NCBI GenBank assembly: GCA_018883245.1 | Contig: VEQL01000004.1 | Location: 1-64,000 of the forward strand | DNA length: 64,000 bases | Source of the DNA: Chthoniobacterales bacterium | Lineage (GTDB): Bacteria > Verrucomicrobiota > Verrucomicrobiia > Chthoniobacterales > JACTMZ01 | Direction: 5' to 3' | Part shown: piece after piece, positions 25,438 to 34,633 of the stretch | Layout of the letters: every line of letters starts with the position of its first letter | Position numbering within the stretch: the first letter of the stretch is position 1 | The notes under the pieces: model-generated | What the model saw: only the letters and a program-made list of their open reading frames with translations | Database searches by the model: none | What the model was told of the DNA's origin: nothing | Made by a program: the position numbers and the translations under genes

Positions 25438-28176
25438 ATGAGTCAATCGCTGTCGGGAAACTGGAACGCGGAGCTGCTCGAGCAAAATTACGAGCGCTGG
25501 AAACAGGATACGGAATCCGTCACGCCGGAGTGGAATGCTTTTTTCGAGGGTTTCGAGCTGGGCCTGACGCAGTCCGAGGAACTGGCCGAGGGTGCGAAAG
25601 CCGCGGTGCCCGAAGATGCGGCATTGGAAAGGCGCGCGGATTCACTGGCCTACAATTACCGGACGCTCGGGCACACCATCGCGCACCTCGATCCGTTGAC
25701 GCCGGAGCCCCCGGAGAACCCGTTGCTCTCGCTCAAGGCGATCGGCTTCAGCCAGAGCGATCTCGAGCGGACGGTCTCGTCGAAATATTTCCGCGAAGGA
25801 AAACCGATGCTGCTCCGCGAGATGATCGCCGACTTGCGCTCGATTTATTGCGGCACGATCGGCGTCGAGTTCATGCACATCCAGGATCCTCTCATGCGCA
25901 ACTGGATCCGCGAGCGCATGGAAAACCGCAGCGACGAAGCGCAGCGCGATCCAGCGCTGCACAAATCGGTCCTGCGTCTGCTCTACGAGGCCGAGACGTT
26001 CGAGCATTTCCTGCACACGCGCTACGTCGGCCAGAAACGCTTTTCCCTCGAGGGCGCCGAGTCGCTCCTGGTCATCCTCAACACCATTCTCGAAGGGTGC
26101 GAGTCGCACGGCGTGGCCGAGATGGTGATGGGCATGGCGCACCGCGGACGGCTCAACGTGCTCGCGAATTTTCTCGAGAAGCCGCTGGCGCTCATCTTCA
26201 ACGAGTTTTCCGAGAATTTCATTCCCGAGGTGGTCGGCGGCAACGGCGACGTCAAATACCATCTCGGTTATGCGGCGGACCGAGTGACCGCCACCGGCTA
26301 CAAAGTCGGCGTCCGCCTTGCCGCCAACCCGAGCCATCTCGAGGCGGTCGATCCTGTCGTCGAGGGCATGGCGCGCGCGCGACAGCGCATCATCGGTGAC
26401 ACGGACACCCGAAAAAAGGTGCTGCCCCTCCTCATCCACGGCGACGCGGCGTTCGCCGGACAGGGGATCGTGGCCGAGGTCTTCCAAATGTCCCAGTTGC
26501 CCGGCTACCGCACGGGCGGCACCGTGCATGTCATCGTCAACAACCAGATCGGGTTCACCACGCTTCCGGCCGATGCGCGATCGAGCCTTTACCCGACCGA
26601 CGTCGCCAAGATGGTCGAGGCGCCCATTTTCCACGTCAACGGCGACGACCCGTTGGCCGCGGTGACGGTCGCCCAAATCGCGCTCGATTTCCGCCAGGAG
26701 TTCGGACGCGACATTGTCATAGACCTTTTCTGCTACCGTCGCCACGGGCACAACGAGGGCGACGAACCCACCTTCACCCAGCCGCACCTCTACGGGAAAA
26801 TCCAGAAACACCCCCTGGTCAGCAAGGCCTTCACCGACGAACTGGCTGCACTCGGCACTGTGACATCGGCCGAAGCGGCGGGGATCAAAAAGAAAGCCGA
26901 AAGCGAACTCGAGGAAGCCTTCGATGTCGTGAAAAAGAGCGAAAGCGCGAAACCGGAGGGAGGACGTTTCGCCGGATCGACCGCCGTCTTCCAGCCCTCG
27001 TATTCCTACGCGCCCGTTCACACGGCGATCAGCCCGGAGATGCTGAAAGAAATTGTCGAGGGATTGTGCCGCGTTCCGGAGGATTTCCATATTCTTTCCA
27101 AGGTGCGGCGCATGCTCATCGAGCGCCGGCTCGAGATCCTGCGCGACGGCGGACCCTACGATTGGGCGTTCTCCGAAGCGCTTGCTTTCGGTTCACTTCT
27201 GCTGGAAGGCACGCCCGTCCGCTTGTCGGGTCAGGACAGCCGACGCGGCACGTTCAGCCAGCGGCACGCCGTCCTGCACGACGCGCAGAAAAACGAGGAC
27301 TACATCCCGTTGAACCATCTGGCGCCGGGGCAGGCGAAACTCTGCGTTTACAACAGCCTGCTGAGCGAAGCGGCCGTTCTCGGGTTCGATTACGGCTACT
27401 CCCTGGACTACCCCGATATGCTGTGCCTTTGGGAAGCGCAGTTCGGGGACTTCGTCAACGGCGCGCAGGTGATGATCGACCAGTTTATTTCCTCCGCCGA
27501 ATCGAAATGGCAGCGACCCAGCTCGCTCGTCATGCTCCTGCCGCACGGCTACGAGGGACAGGGACCGGAACATTCGAGCGGGCGTCTCGAGCGCTTTTTG
27601 CAGTTGTGCGCGGACAACAACATGCAGGTGTGCAACCTGACGACCCCGGCGCAGTATTTCCACGCGCTGCGCCGCCAGATCCACCGCGACTACCGCAAGC
27701 CTCTTGTCATTATGACACCCAAGAGCCTCCTGCGGCACCCTCTGGCGGTTTCCAAGGCGGAGGATTTCACCAAGGGGCGCTTTTACGCGATCATGGCGCC
27801 GATTCCGTCCAAGCCGGAAAGCATCACGCGCGTCATTCTCTGTTCGGGCAAAGTCTACTACGACCTCGCTGCCAAACGCGACGAGCTCGGCGCGACGGAT
27901 GCATTCATCGTCCGGGTCGAGCAGCTTTACCCGCTGCACGGGGAGAAAATCCAACGCATCGTCAACGCCTGCCCGAACCTCAAGCGCATCGTCTGGTGCC
28001 AGGAGGAACCGAAAAACATGGGTGCTTGGTTTTACATGTCGGCCCAGCTGCGCGAACTCCTCGGACGCCCCGTGGCCTACGCCGGACGTCCGGAAAGCCC
28101 GAGCCCGGCTGTCGGCGCACTTGCGCTTCACAAGCTGCAACAAGCGGAACTCGTCAGCCGGGCCTTCGAGGTCTAG
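25438..28176 (+). CDS. sucA: 2-oxoglutarate dehydrogenase E1
   Basis: This 912-residue thiamine-diphosphate enzyme decarboxylates 2-oxoglutarate in the TCA cycle. It has an N-terminal E2-binding region ([20 protein letters not shown]), [67 protein letters not shown] and the C-terminal [20 protein letters not shown] and [13 protein letters not shown]. Length and motifs match bacterial SucA rather than the KGD fusion type. sucB follows by 14 bases. The frame extends upstream into the divergent ABC gene, but the ATG at 25438 is the natural start. Confidence 0.96.
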   Translation: MSQSLSGNWNAELLEQNYERWKQDTESVTPEWNAFFEGFELGLTQSEELAEGAKAAVPEDAALERRADSLAYNYRTLGHTIAHLDPLTPEPPENPLLSLKAIGFSQSDLERTVSSKYFREGKPMLLREMIADLRSIYCGTIGVEFMHIQDPLMRNWIRERMENRSDEAQRDPALHKSVLRLLYEAETFEHFLHTRYVGQKRFSLEGAESLLVILNTILEGCESHGVAEMVMGMAHRGRLNVLANFLEKPLALIFNEFSENFIPEVVGGNGDVKYHLGYAADRVTATGYKVGVRLAANPSHLEAVDPVVEGMARARQRIIGDTDTRKKVLPLLIHGDAAFAGQGIVAEVFQMSQLPGYRTGGTVHVIVNNQIGFTTLPADARSSLYPTDVAKMVEAPIFHVNGDDPLAAVTVAQIALDFRQEFGRDIVIDLFCYRRHGHNEGDEPTFTQPHLYGKIQKHPLVSKAFTDELAALGTVTSAEAAGIKKKAESELEEAFDVVKKSESAKPEGGRFAGSTAVFQPSYSYAPVHTAISPEMLKEIVEGLCRVPEDFHILSKVRRMLIERRLEILRDGGPYDWAFSEALAFGSLLLEGTPVRLSGQDSRRGTFSQRHAVLHDAQKNEDYIPLNHLAPGQAKLCVYNSLLSEAAVLGFDYGYSLDYPDMLCLWEAQFGDFVNGAQVMIDQFISSAESKWQRPSSLVMLLPHGYEGQGPEHSSGRLERFLQLCADNNMQVCNLTTPAQYFHALRRQIHRDYRKPLVIMTPKSLLRHPLAVSKAEDFTKGRFYAIMAPIPSKPESITRVILCSGKVYYDLAAKRDELGATDAFIVRVEQLYPLHGEKIQRIVNACPNLKRIVWCQEEPKNMGAWFYMSAQLRELLGRPVAYAGRPESPSPAVGALALHKLQQAELVSRAFEV

Positions 28177-28190
28177 GATCTTCCGGAATC

Positions 28191-29231
28191 ATGAGCGCCG
28201 ACATCAAAGTCCCCACCGTCGGGGAGTCCATTTCCTCCGGGATCATCTCCGTCTGGCACAGGCAGGACGGGGAATACGTGCGTTCCGGCGACGTCATCTT
28301 CACTCTGGATACGGACAAAGTTTCCACCGAGGTTGCTGCACCGGCTGCCGGCCTCCTGCGCATCACCGTTCCCGCGGACACCGAGGTGAAAATCGGGGAT
28401 GTTGTCGGAAAAATCGAGGATGCCCCCGAGCCAGCGGCGGGCGCGACCGCCCCCGCTGCACCCCAGCCCGCGGCGCCGGTCGAACCCGCCCCGCGCCCTC
28501 CGTCGGCGCAACTCGAGCCGCAGGAACGGCGCGTCACGCGGAAAAAACTTTCCCCGCTGCGCCGCAAAATTTCCACGCAACTGGTCGCGGCCCAGCGGAA
28601 CGCCGCGATCCTCACCACGTTCAACGAGTGCGACATGGGCGCGCTGATGAAGTTGCGCACCGACGTGCAGGAGCCGTTCACCCAACAAAACGGGATCAAA
28701 CTCGGCTTCATGTCGTTCTTCATCAAAGCGGTCGTCGATGCCCTGCAGAGCGAACCGCAGCTCAATTCGCGCATCGACGGCGACGAACTCGTGCAGAACC
28801 ATTTTTATGACATCGGCGTGGCGGTCGGGACCGAACGCGGGCTGATCGTCCCGGTGATCCGCGATGCCGACCGCAAATCTTTCCCCGAACTCGAGCACGA
28901 GTTGGCCTACTACGCCAAAAAGGCGCGGGATGGCGCGATCACCGTCGAAGATTTGCAGGGTGGCGTGTTCACCATCTCCAACGGCGGCGTTTACGGATCC
29001 CTGCTGAGCACGCCGATTCTGAATCCGCCGCAGAGCGGCATCCTCGGCATGCACAAAATCCAGGACCGTCCGGTCGCGATCGATGGGAAGGTGGTAATCA
29101 GACCCATGATGTATCTCGCTTTGAGCTACGACCACCGTGTGGTCGATGGCAAGGAAGCGGTGACATTCCTCGTGCGGGTCAAAGAAGCCATCGAAAATCC
29201 CCTGCGGCTTTTCCTCGGCGGCGGGCAATGA
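28191..29231 (+). CDS. sucB: 2-oxoglutarate dehydrogenase E2 lacking the E3-binding domain
   Basis: This 346-residue dihydrolipoamide succinyltransferase transfers succinyl groups to CoA. The lipoyl domain (1-77, Lys in [10 protein letters not shown]) is typical. A 40-residue Ala/Pro linker (about 78-118) then leads straight into the catalytic domain ([20 protein letters not shown]), which ends with [17 protein letters not shown], carrying the active-site His and Asp. The roughly 35-residue peripheral subunit-binding domain found in most bacterial SucB proteins is missing, which accounts for the short length. It follows sucA by 14 bases and overlaps the next gene in ATGA. Confidence 0.93.
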   Translation: MSADIKVPTVGESISSGIISVWHRQDGEYVRSGDVIFTLDTDKVSTEVAAPAAGLLRITVPADTEVKIGDVVGKIEDAPEPAAGATAPAAPQPAAPVEPAPRPPSAQLEPQERRVTRKKLSPLRRKISTQLVAAQRNAAILTTFNECDMGALMKLRTDVQEPFTQQNGIKLGFMSFFIKAVVDALQSEPQLNSRIDGDELVQNHFYDIGVAVGTERGLIVPVIRDADRKSFPELEHELAYYAKKARDGAITVEDLQGGVFTISNGGVYGSLLSTPILNPPQSGILGMHKIQDRPVAIDGKVVIRPMMYLALSYDHRVVDGKEAVTFLVRVKEAIENPLRLFLGGGQ

Positions 29232-29869
29232 AACGGCTGGCGGCGGCGTTGGTCCTTTTTGCCGCGGCTTCCGTTGCAGCGCAGGAGACCGGGAACGCCG
29301 TGCTGCAACAGCAGCGGCTCGCCATGGTGTTGCGCGAGACGACCAAGCTTTACGAAGCTGGCCAATATCAGGCCGCGCTCCAGCGCCTCGACACGGTGCA
29401 GGGCGCGGCGGCGAAGGATCTCGCTGTGCTGAATCTTCGCGGGGCAATCCTGAGCAAAACCGGCGACTACAGCCAAGCCGGCGAATTGTTCCGCAGTATT
29501 CTCGCGGCCAATCCGGATTATTTTCCGGCCGCTTTCAACTTGGGCGAGCTGTTGTTCATGCAGGGCCAATACGAGCCCGCGCTGGAATCTTTCCAAACCA
29601 TGTTGGCGCGCGACCCGCGCAACGAATTGCTCCGGTTCAAGACCGCGCTTTGCCAACTGGTGCTCAACCGCGACGAAGATGCGAAAAAAACCGCCGCGGG
29701 CCTCGTTCCGACAGGAAGCACTCCGGCATGGTATTACGCGCAGGCGGTTTTCGCCCGCAAGGCCGGCGACGAAAGCAGGGCACGGAAAAACCTTTCGGCC
29801 GCGAAGTCGATTTACCGGGACAGTGGTTGCCAGTTGTTCGATGAGTCGATTGCCACTGTGAAGTTCTGA
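29228..29869 (+). CDS. exported TPR protein
   Basis: This 213-residue protein has a signal peptide ([20 protein letters not shown], cleavage likely after VAA or AQ) and about three tetratricopeptide-like units, for example [35 protein letters not shown] and [21 protein letters not shown] repeats mediate protein contacts; no specific function can be assigned. The start overlaps the sucB stop in ATGA, so it is co-translated with sucB even though an exported TPR protein has no obvious place in the dehydrogenase complex. Confidence 0.75.
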   Translation: MKRLAAALVLFAAASVAAQETGNAVLQQQRLAMVLRETTKLYEAGQYQAALQRLDTVQGAAAKDLAVLNLRGAILSKTGDYSQAGELFRSILAANPDYFPAAFNLGELLFMQGQYEPALESFQTMLARDPRNELLRFKTALCQLVLNRDEDAKKTAAGLVPTGSTPAWYYAQAVFARKAGDESRARKNLSAAKSIYRDSGCQLFDESIATVKF

Positions 29870-29879
29870 GAGCCTCGTC

Positions 29880-30674
29880 TTAACGTATCGGCTGGCAACG
29901 CGGGCACCAAGCTGTGGTCCGCCCTCCAACCTGAGCACGGAGGAGAAGAGTTCCGTCCCGCGGACACCGACCGCCATCCGCCCATCGCGAATGAAAAAGC
30001 CAAGCCCGGGGCGGCTGCTTGCCGTGGGTTCCGATGGTTTTCAACGCCGCGCGGCAAACCTCGATGGTTTCGCGCCAAAGAATATTGAAGTCATTATCTT
30101 TCAAGTTTCCGATTTTCGTATCAGGGCGGATACGGCAGCGCCACACAATCTCGTCGGCCATCCAATTACCCACTCCGGGAAACAAATCCTGCCGAAGCAA
30201 GGCGGCCTTCAGCGCGCTCAACTTGCTCCGCTGCAGGCGTCCGCGCAGCAAAGAGAGCGTGAATGCCGGCGACAAAATCTCCGGCGGCAAAGACCGCCAC
30301 CAAACCGGTTCGACGCTGCGTGAAAACTTCAGCGAGCCGAACATCCTTGGATCACGAAAGACGAGGGATCTTTCTTTCTGCCGGATGACCAGATGATCAT
30401 GACGTCCGGGATTGTGGTCTGGGGTCTCGACGAGAAGTTGGCCGGTCATTCCGAGATGCAGACCCAGACTGCACCGCTCGAAAACAAACAACATCTGTTT
30501 GCCCTTGGTCTGTATGCCGCCGAGACGGCAACCCTTCAGTCCACGCCGGACAGAAGCCGGATCAGCCGTCCGGTAAATGCGCGATTGCTCCCGGCAAAAA
30601 ACTCCGATGACACGATGACCGAGTCCGGGCGCCCATTGGCCGGAATACCATTTTACCTCGGCCAATTCCGGCAT
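29880..30674 (-). CDS. mutM: formamidopyrimidine-DNA glycosylase (Fpg/Nei family) with variant zinc finger
   Basis: This 264-residue base-excision repair enzyme begins MPELAEVKW, with the catalytic Pro2 and Glu3; a Lys in TKGKQMLFVFE matches the beta-strand catalytic Lys. The H2TH region is SALKAALLRQDLFPGVGNWM followed by ADEIVWRCRIRP, as in Fpg. The C-terminal zinc finger reads C237-P-R-D240, then C257-P-R-C260, so one of the four usual Cys ligands is Asp. Fpg removes 8-oxoguanine; a Nei-like specificity cannot be excluded. It is convergent with the sucAB-TPR operon and upstream-divergent from lpdA. Confidence 0.88.
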   Translation of the reverse strand: MPELAEVKWYSGQWAPGLGHRVIGVFCREQSRIYRTADPASVRRGLKGCRLGGIQTKGKQMLFVFERCSLGLHLGMTGQLLVETPDHNPGRHDHLVIRQKERSLVFRDPRMFGSLKFSRSVEPVWWRSLPPEILSPAFTLSLLRGRLQRSKLSALKAALLRQDLFPGVGNWMADEIVWRCRIRPDTKIGNLKDNDFNILWRETIEVCRAALKTIGTHGKQPPRAWLFHSRWADGGRCPRDGTLLLRAQVGGRTTAWCPRCQPIR

Positions 30675-30773
30675 TCGCCGAATCTACAGGCCGATGGAGA
30701 ATTTTTAAATGCCGAAGCCCGCAAGTGTTAATATGCTTCAATCCACGCAGGCAATCGCCCAAGATGACGGGCT

Positions 30774-32150
30774 ATGGCTTATGATCTGATTGTGGTAGGA
30801 GGCGGTCCCGCGGGCTACGTGGGCGCGATTCGCGCGGCGCAACTCGGGAAAAAAGTGGCCTGTGTCGAAATGGAACGGGCCGGCGGCACATGCCTAAACT
30901 GGGGATGCATCCCGACCAAATCACTCCTGCGCAATGCCGAGCTTTACCAACTGATGTCGAAGCACGCGGGGGATTTCGGCCTGGCGTTCGACAAGCTCAC
31001 ATTCGACTGGGCCAAAGTCATCAGCCGCAGCCGCGGTGTGGCCGACAAACTTGCCGGGGGCATCGAGATGCTCTTCAAAAAGAACAAGGTCGATTACCTC
31101 CGCGGCATCGCGGCGATCCCCAAGGCGGGCGTGGTGGAGGTCACCGACAAAGACGGCAAAAAAACAACGCACACCACATCGAAGATACTCGTTGCCACCG
31201 GCGTCGTTTCGCGCGAGATGCCGGGGTTTCCTTTCAACGGCAAAAGCGTCATTGGGAGCAAGCAGGCGATGGTTCTTCCCGACCAACCCAAGGAAATCAT
31301 CATCATCGGCGCGGGCGCCATCGGCATCGAGTTCGCCTATTTCTTCAATGCCTTCGGCACGAAAGTCACCGTCGTGGAAATGATGCCCAACATTCTCCCG
31401 GTCGAGGACACCGATGTTTCCGCAGCGCTGGAAAAATCACTCACCAAACAAGGCATCCGCATCCTCACCGGAACCAAGGTGGACAAAGCCGAAGCGACGC
31501 ACAAAGGCGTCAAACTGACGGTCAGCGGCAAGGTCAGCGAAACCCTCGATGCTCCGGTCGCGCTTGTGGCCATCGGCGTCTCGCCACTCATGCCGGAAGG
31601 ACTCAAGGTCAACCTCGACCCCAAGGGCTGGATCCAAACCAACGACTGCTACGAAACATCCGTGCGCGGCATCTTCGCGGCCGGCGATATCATCGGGCCG
31701 CCATGGCTCGCCCACGTCGCGAGCTTCGAGGCCATCCAAGCCGTCGAGGGAATGTTCGCGGGAAAATCCCCCCGCAAAGTCAACGTGTTCCCGGGCTGCA
31801 CTTACTGCCAACCCCAGGTCGCAAGCGTCGGACTCACCGAGCGCGCCGCGAAAGAAAAAGGCCTCAAATACAAAGTCGGAAAATTCCCCTTCATGGCCAG
31901 CGGCAAGGCGTTGGCCGTGGGTGAAAGCGAAGGCTTCGTGAAAATCATTTTTGCCGACCCGCACGGTGAAATCCTCGGAGCGCACATCATCGGGGCCGAT
32001 GCCACGGAAATGATCGCCGAGCTTGGTCTGGCCATCGAGATGGAGGCAACCCACGACGAACTTATTTCCACGATCCACGCCCACCCCACGCTGAGCGAGG
32101 CCGTGCACGAGGCCGCGGAGCAAGCGCTGGGCCACGCGATACATATCTGA
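30774..32150 (+). CDS. lpdA: dihydrolipoyl dehydrogenase (E3)
   Basis: This 458-residue flavoenzyme reoxidises dihydrolipoyl groups of the 2-oxo acid dehydrogenases with NAD+. It has an FAD fold (LIVVGGGPAGYVGAIRAAQL), the redox disulfide in GGTCLNWGCIPTKSLL, an NAD fold (IIIGAGAIGIEFAYFFNAFG) and the C-terminal active-site His in HAHPTLSEAVHEAAEQ. It is the only E3 gene in the window, so it probably serves both PdhABC and SucAB. It stands alone, with a 99-base gap before it that should hold the promoter. Confidence 0.95.
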   Translation: MAYDLIVVGGGPAGYVGAIRAAQLGKKVACVEMERAGGTCLNWGCIPTKSLLRNAELYQLMSKHAGDFGLAFDKLTFDWAKVISRSRGVADKLAGGIEMLFKKNKVDYLRGIAAIPKAGVVEVTDKDGKKTTHTTSKILVATGVVSREMPGFPFNGKSVIGSKQAMVLPDQPKEIIIIGAGAIGIEFAYFFNAFGTKVTVVEMMPNILPVEDTDVSAALEKSLTKQGIRILTGTKVDKAEATHKGVKLTVSGKVSETLDAPVALVAIGVSPLMPEGLKVNLDPKGWIQTNDCYETSVRGIFAAGDIIGPPWLAHVASFEAIQAVEGMFAGKSPRKVNVFPGCTYCQPQVASVGLTERAAKEKGLKYKVGKFPFMASGKALAVGESEGFVKIIFADPHGEILGAHIIGADATEMIAELGLAIEMEATHDELISTIHAHPTLSEAVHEAAEQALGHAIHI

Positions 32151-32209
32151 TCTGCAACCGGTGCCGGCCAGCGCCGTGCCGCATCAACTCATCGCGCGTC
32201 TTTTGTCGC

Positions 32210-33289
32210 TTATCCTGCCGAAAGGGTGGGGTAATCCGTATATCCCTTCGCACCCGGAGTGTAGAAAGTGTCGGGGTCCGGCGCGTTGAGCGGCGCGCCC
32301 TTTTCGAAGCGCGCGGGCAGATCCGGGTTGGCAAGGAACGGTGTTCCAAACGCCACGGCATCCAGTTTGTGCTCGGCCACGGCCTTGGCCGCCTCATCGG
32401 CGGAATAACCCATGTTCCCGACGAGCACTCCGCGATATGCCGCGCGTGCCGCTGTCATCACGTCGCCGCTTTGTTGACCGAGGAAATCCGCGCGCATCAC
32501 ATGCCAGTAGGCAAGGCCATAGCCGTTCAGTCTTTCCCCGAGCCATGATACCAACCCGACGGGATCGCTGTCGCTCATGCTGTTGAAACTGTTGAGCGGT
32601 GACACGCGCACACCCACGCGATCCGCGCCCCAGACGCCCGAGGCCGCTTCGATCACCTCGAGAAGCAGGCGCGCACGATTCGGAATCGGACCCCCGTATG
32701 GCCCGGTTCTTTTGTTCGCACCGTCGCGCAAAAACTCATCGAGCAAATACCCGTTGGCACCATGCACTTCCACTCCGTCAAAACCAGCTGCTTTGGCGTT
32801 GGCCGCCGCCTTTTTGAATCCCTCCACAATACCGGGGATCTCGTCGTCGCCCAACTCGCGCGGAATCACATAGGGCTTTTTCCCCTCCGGCGTGTTGACT
32901 GTATCGTTTGTGATGGCTATCGCGCTTGGCGCGACCGGTTGCGTGTTGTTGTTGAAATACGGATGGCATGCGCGTCCGCCGTGCCAAAGCTGGAGAAAGA
33001 TGCGCCCGCCCGCGCCGTGCACCGCCTGCGTCACCTGCTGCCATCCCTTCAACTGCGCCTCCGAGTAAATCCCCGGCTCGGCATAAAATGCCGAATTGCC
33101 CTCCATGGCCATCGTCGCCTCGGCGATGATCAGCCCGGCGCTGGCCCGTTGCGCGTAGTATTCCGCCATCAATCTCCCGGGCACATGACCGGGCTCGGCC
33201 CGGCACCGTGTGAGGGGCGCCATGAAAATTCTGTTGGGGGTTTCGATGGCGCCGACGCGCAGGGGCTTGAGCAAGGATTGGATGGACAT
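32210..33289 (-). CDS. old yellow enzyme family FMN ene-reductase
   Basis: This 359-residue protein is an NADH:flavin oxidoreductase of the OYE/NemA type. The barrel starts KPLRVGAIETPNRIFMAPLT and has LMAEYYAQRASAGLIIAEAT, the substrate region FLQLWHGGRACHP, and DGVEVHGANGYLLDEFLRDG with the family His-Gly-Ala-Asn-Gly signature. Such enzymes reduce activated alkenes, nitroesters or quinones; the physiological substrate is usually unknown. Two starts are possible; the ATG at 33289 is preferred because an AGG lies just upstream. It is convergent with lpdA. Confidence 0.9.
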   Translation of the reverse strand: MSIQSLLKPLRVGAIETPNRIFMAPLTRCRAEPGHVPGRLMAEYYAQRASAGLIIAEATMAMEGNSAFYAEPGIYSEAQLKGWQQVTQAVHGAGGRIFLQLWHGGRACHPYFNNNTQPVAPSAIAITNDTVNTPEGKKPYVIPRELGDDEIPGIVEGFKKAAANAKAAGFDGVEVHGANGYLLDEFLRDGANKRTGPYGGPIPNRARLLLEVIEAASGVWGADRVGVRVSPLNSFNSMSDSDPVGLVSWLGERLNGYGLAYWHVMRADFLGQQSGDVMTAARAAYRGVLVGNMGYSADEAAKAVAEHKLDAVAFGTPFLANPDLPARFEKGAPLNAPDPDTFYTPGAKGYTDYPTLSAG

Positions 33290-33557
33290 GACCTGCATCA
33301 AGGATACCAGCGGCAGGGTGCGGGAGACAACGGAAGACCTCCCGCCTGATATTCACAACGATGATTGTTTTGATTTTCTGGAAACCGAAACAAGAACACA
33401 GCAATAAGCCGGCGAACAACTGCTTGTTCCCCGCATAACCATCGCAGCGTCAGGTGTTCCCCGCGACAAAAGCTATGTGAATGAATCGGAAGAATGCCCG
33501 CACAAGTGGCGGCTGTGACTACGTTGTCCACAAGACACACATGTTTTTCACAAACAG

Positions 33558-33869
33558 TTGGGCCGAGAATGCGACAGCGATGTGAACAAGATTGGTCCTT
33601 GGTGTCCGCAATGCTTGATCCGGCGCCGTCGCAAAGTTAGAAAAGCGCCCGTGCAACCTGCCTATCCACGAAACGCCATCCGCGGCCTCATCATCGCTGC
33701 CATTCTTCTCGGTTTTGCGGGGGGAGTCGCGATCACCCTCGCAGGAGCGATCGCCGTCACGCAAGCTTCCATCCTTGTGAGCTGGCTGCCCGTGGTCCTG
33801 ATCGCTGTCTTCCTTGGCATCACCATGGTCCTTCTGCAAAGGGACGCCAGCCGCCGCGGCGGCAAGTAA
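33558..33869 (+). CDS. small two-helix membrane protein
   Basis: This frame of up to 103 residues opens at TTG with a possible GTG at 33582; no ATG is available. After a Cys-containing basic N-terminus (GPWCPQCLIRRRRKVRK) there are two clear membrane helices, AIRGLIIAAILLGFAGGVAI and VSWLPVVLIAVFLGITMVLL, and a short basic end. The function is unknown. The hydrophobic pattern supports a real protein, but the weak start codon lowers confidence. The 268 bases between 33289 and this ORF hold no other gene that I can support. Confidence 0.45.
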   Translation: MGRECDSDVNKIGPWCPQCLIRRRRKVRKAPVQPAYPRNAIRGLIIAAILLGFAGGVAITLAGAIAVTQASILVSWLPVVLIAVFLGITMVLLQRDASRRGGK

Positions 33870-33901
33870 GCTGCGCAGCCGCACCCGAGCCCCCCGCAAA
33901 A

Positions 33902-33975
33902 TGCACCCGGCGGGGGTCGAACCCACAACCTTCGGCTTCGGAGGCCGACGCTCTATCCGGTTGAGCTACGGGTGC
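33902..33975 (-). tRNA. tRNA-Arg(CCG)
   Basis: The minus strand folds as a complete 74-base cloverleaf: acceptor GCACCCG/CGGGTGC with discriminator A, a D arm with AGCTCAACCGGATAGAGC, an anticodon arm TCGGC-CTCCGAA-GCCGA giving anticodon CCG (codon CGG), and a T arm GTGGGTTCGACCCCCGC. The 3' CCA is not encoded. It lies between two unrelated plus-strand genes with no sign of an integrated element. Confidence 0.95.
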
Positions 33976-34063
33976 TTTGCAAACGGCAAATAAAGCCCAG
34001 CGGCGCGGCAGGCTCAAGCGGCGATTGCCGCAGCGTCTCCCAAGCGGTAGAAATTGATGACGC

Positions 34064-34633
34064 ATGGCGCGAAACATTGTTTATTTCGATCTGGAAACAC
34101 AGCGCACCGCCAATGATGCGGGCGGGTGGGACAAGAAGGCCGCGATGGGAATGACGGTCGGCGCGACCTACAGCACGGCCACTGGACAATACGCGGTGTA
34201 TGGCGAAAACCGGGTCCATGATCTGGTGGCACAACTGCAAGCAGCCGACATGGTCGTGGGCTTCAATGTGGTGAACTTCGACTACGAGGTGTTGATGGGC
34301 TACACGGTGATCGATTTGGCGCACAGCGTGCCGACATTGGACCTCATGGTTTCTTTGGAGCAGCGGATCGGCCACCGGATCGGTCTGGATGCCGTGGCCC
34401 AGAGCACGCTCGGATGCGGCAAAACCGCTGATGGTCTGGATGCCATCAAGTGGTGGAGACAGGGGCGCAAGCTCGATGTCGCGCGCTATTGTTGCTTCGA
34501 CGTCAAAGTCACGCGCACGGTCCACGAGTTCGGCTTGGCCAACGGCCATGTCTTTTACCAAGACAGGCTCGGCCGGCGTCAGCGCGTCGAGGTCGACTGG
34601 CATGGTCCGGGGAGGGAGCGCGCGGCGGCATGA
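34064..34633 (+). CDS. RNase H-fold 3'-5' exonuclease-like protein
   Basis: This 189-residue protein shows the DnaQ-like exonuclease pattern: ExoI YFDLETQ with D9 and E11, ExoII VVGFNVVNFDYEVL, and ExoIII-like ARYCCFDVKVTR. It resembles the predicted ribonuclease H-like domain found alone or fused to helicases (YprB type). A 3'-5' nuclease acting on DNA or RNA is likely; the substrate is unknown. The stop overlaps the next gene's ATG (ATGA), so the two are translationally coupled. It starts 88 bases beyond the tRNA gene. Confidence 0.75.
   Translation: MARNIVYFDLETQRTANDAGGWDKKAAMGMTVGATYSTATGQYAVYGENRVHDLVAQLQAADMVVGFNVVNFDYEVLMGYTVIDLAHSVPTLDLMVSLEQRIGHRIGLDAVAQSTLGCGKTADGLDAIKWWRQGRKLDVARYCCFDVKVTRTVHEFGLANGHVFYQDRLGRRQRVEVDWHGPGRERAAA

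Noticed and set aside
33524-33532. DnaA-box-like TTGTCCACA
   Set aside because: A single site with one mismatch to TTATCCACA and no cluster, AT-rich stretch or dnaA gene nearby.
33820-34077. Minus-strand ORF across the tRNA gene with a VAQPDRASASEAEGCGF-type peptide
   Set aside because: This peptide is the translation of the tRNA-Arg gene on its own strand, a familiar artefact.
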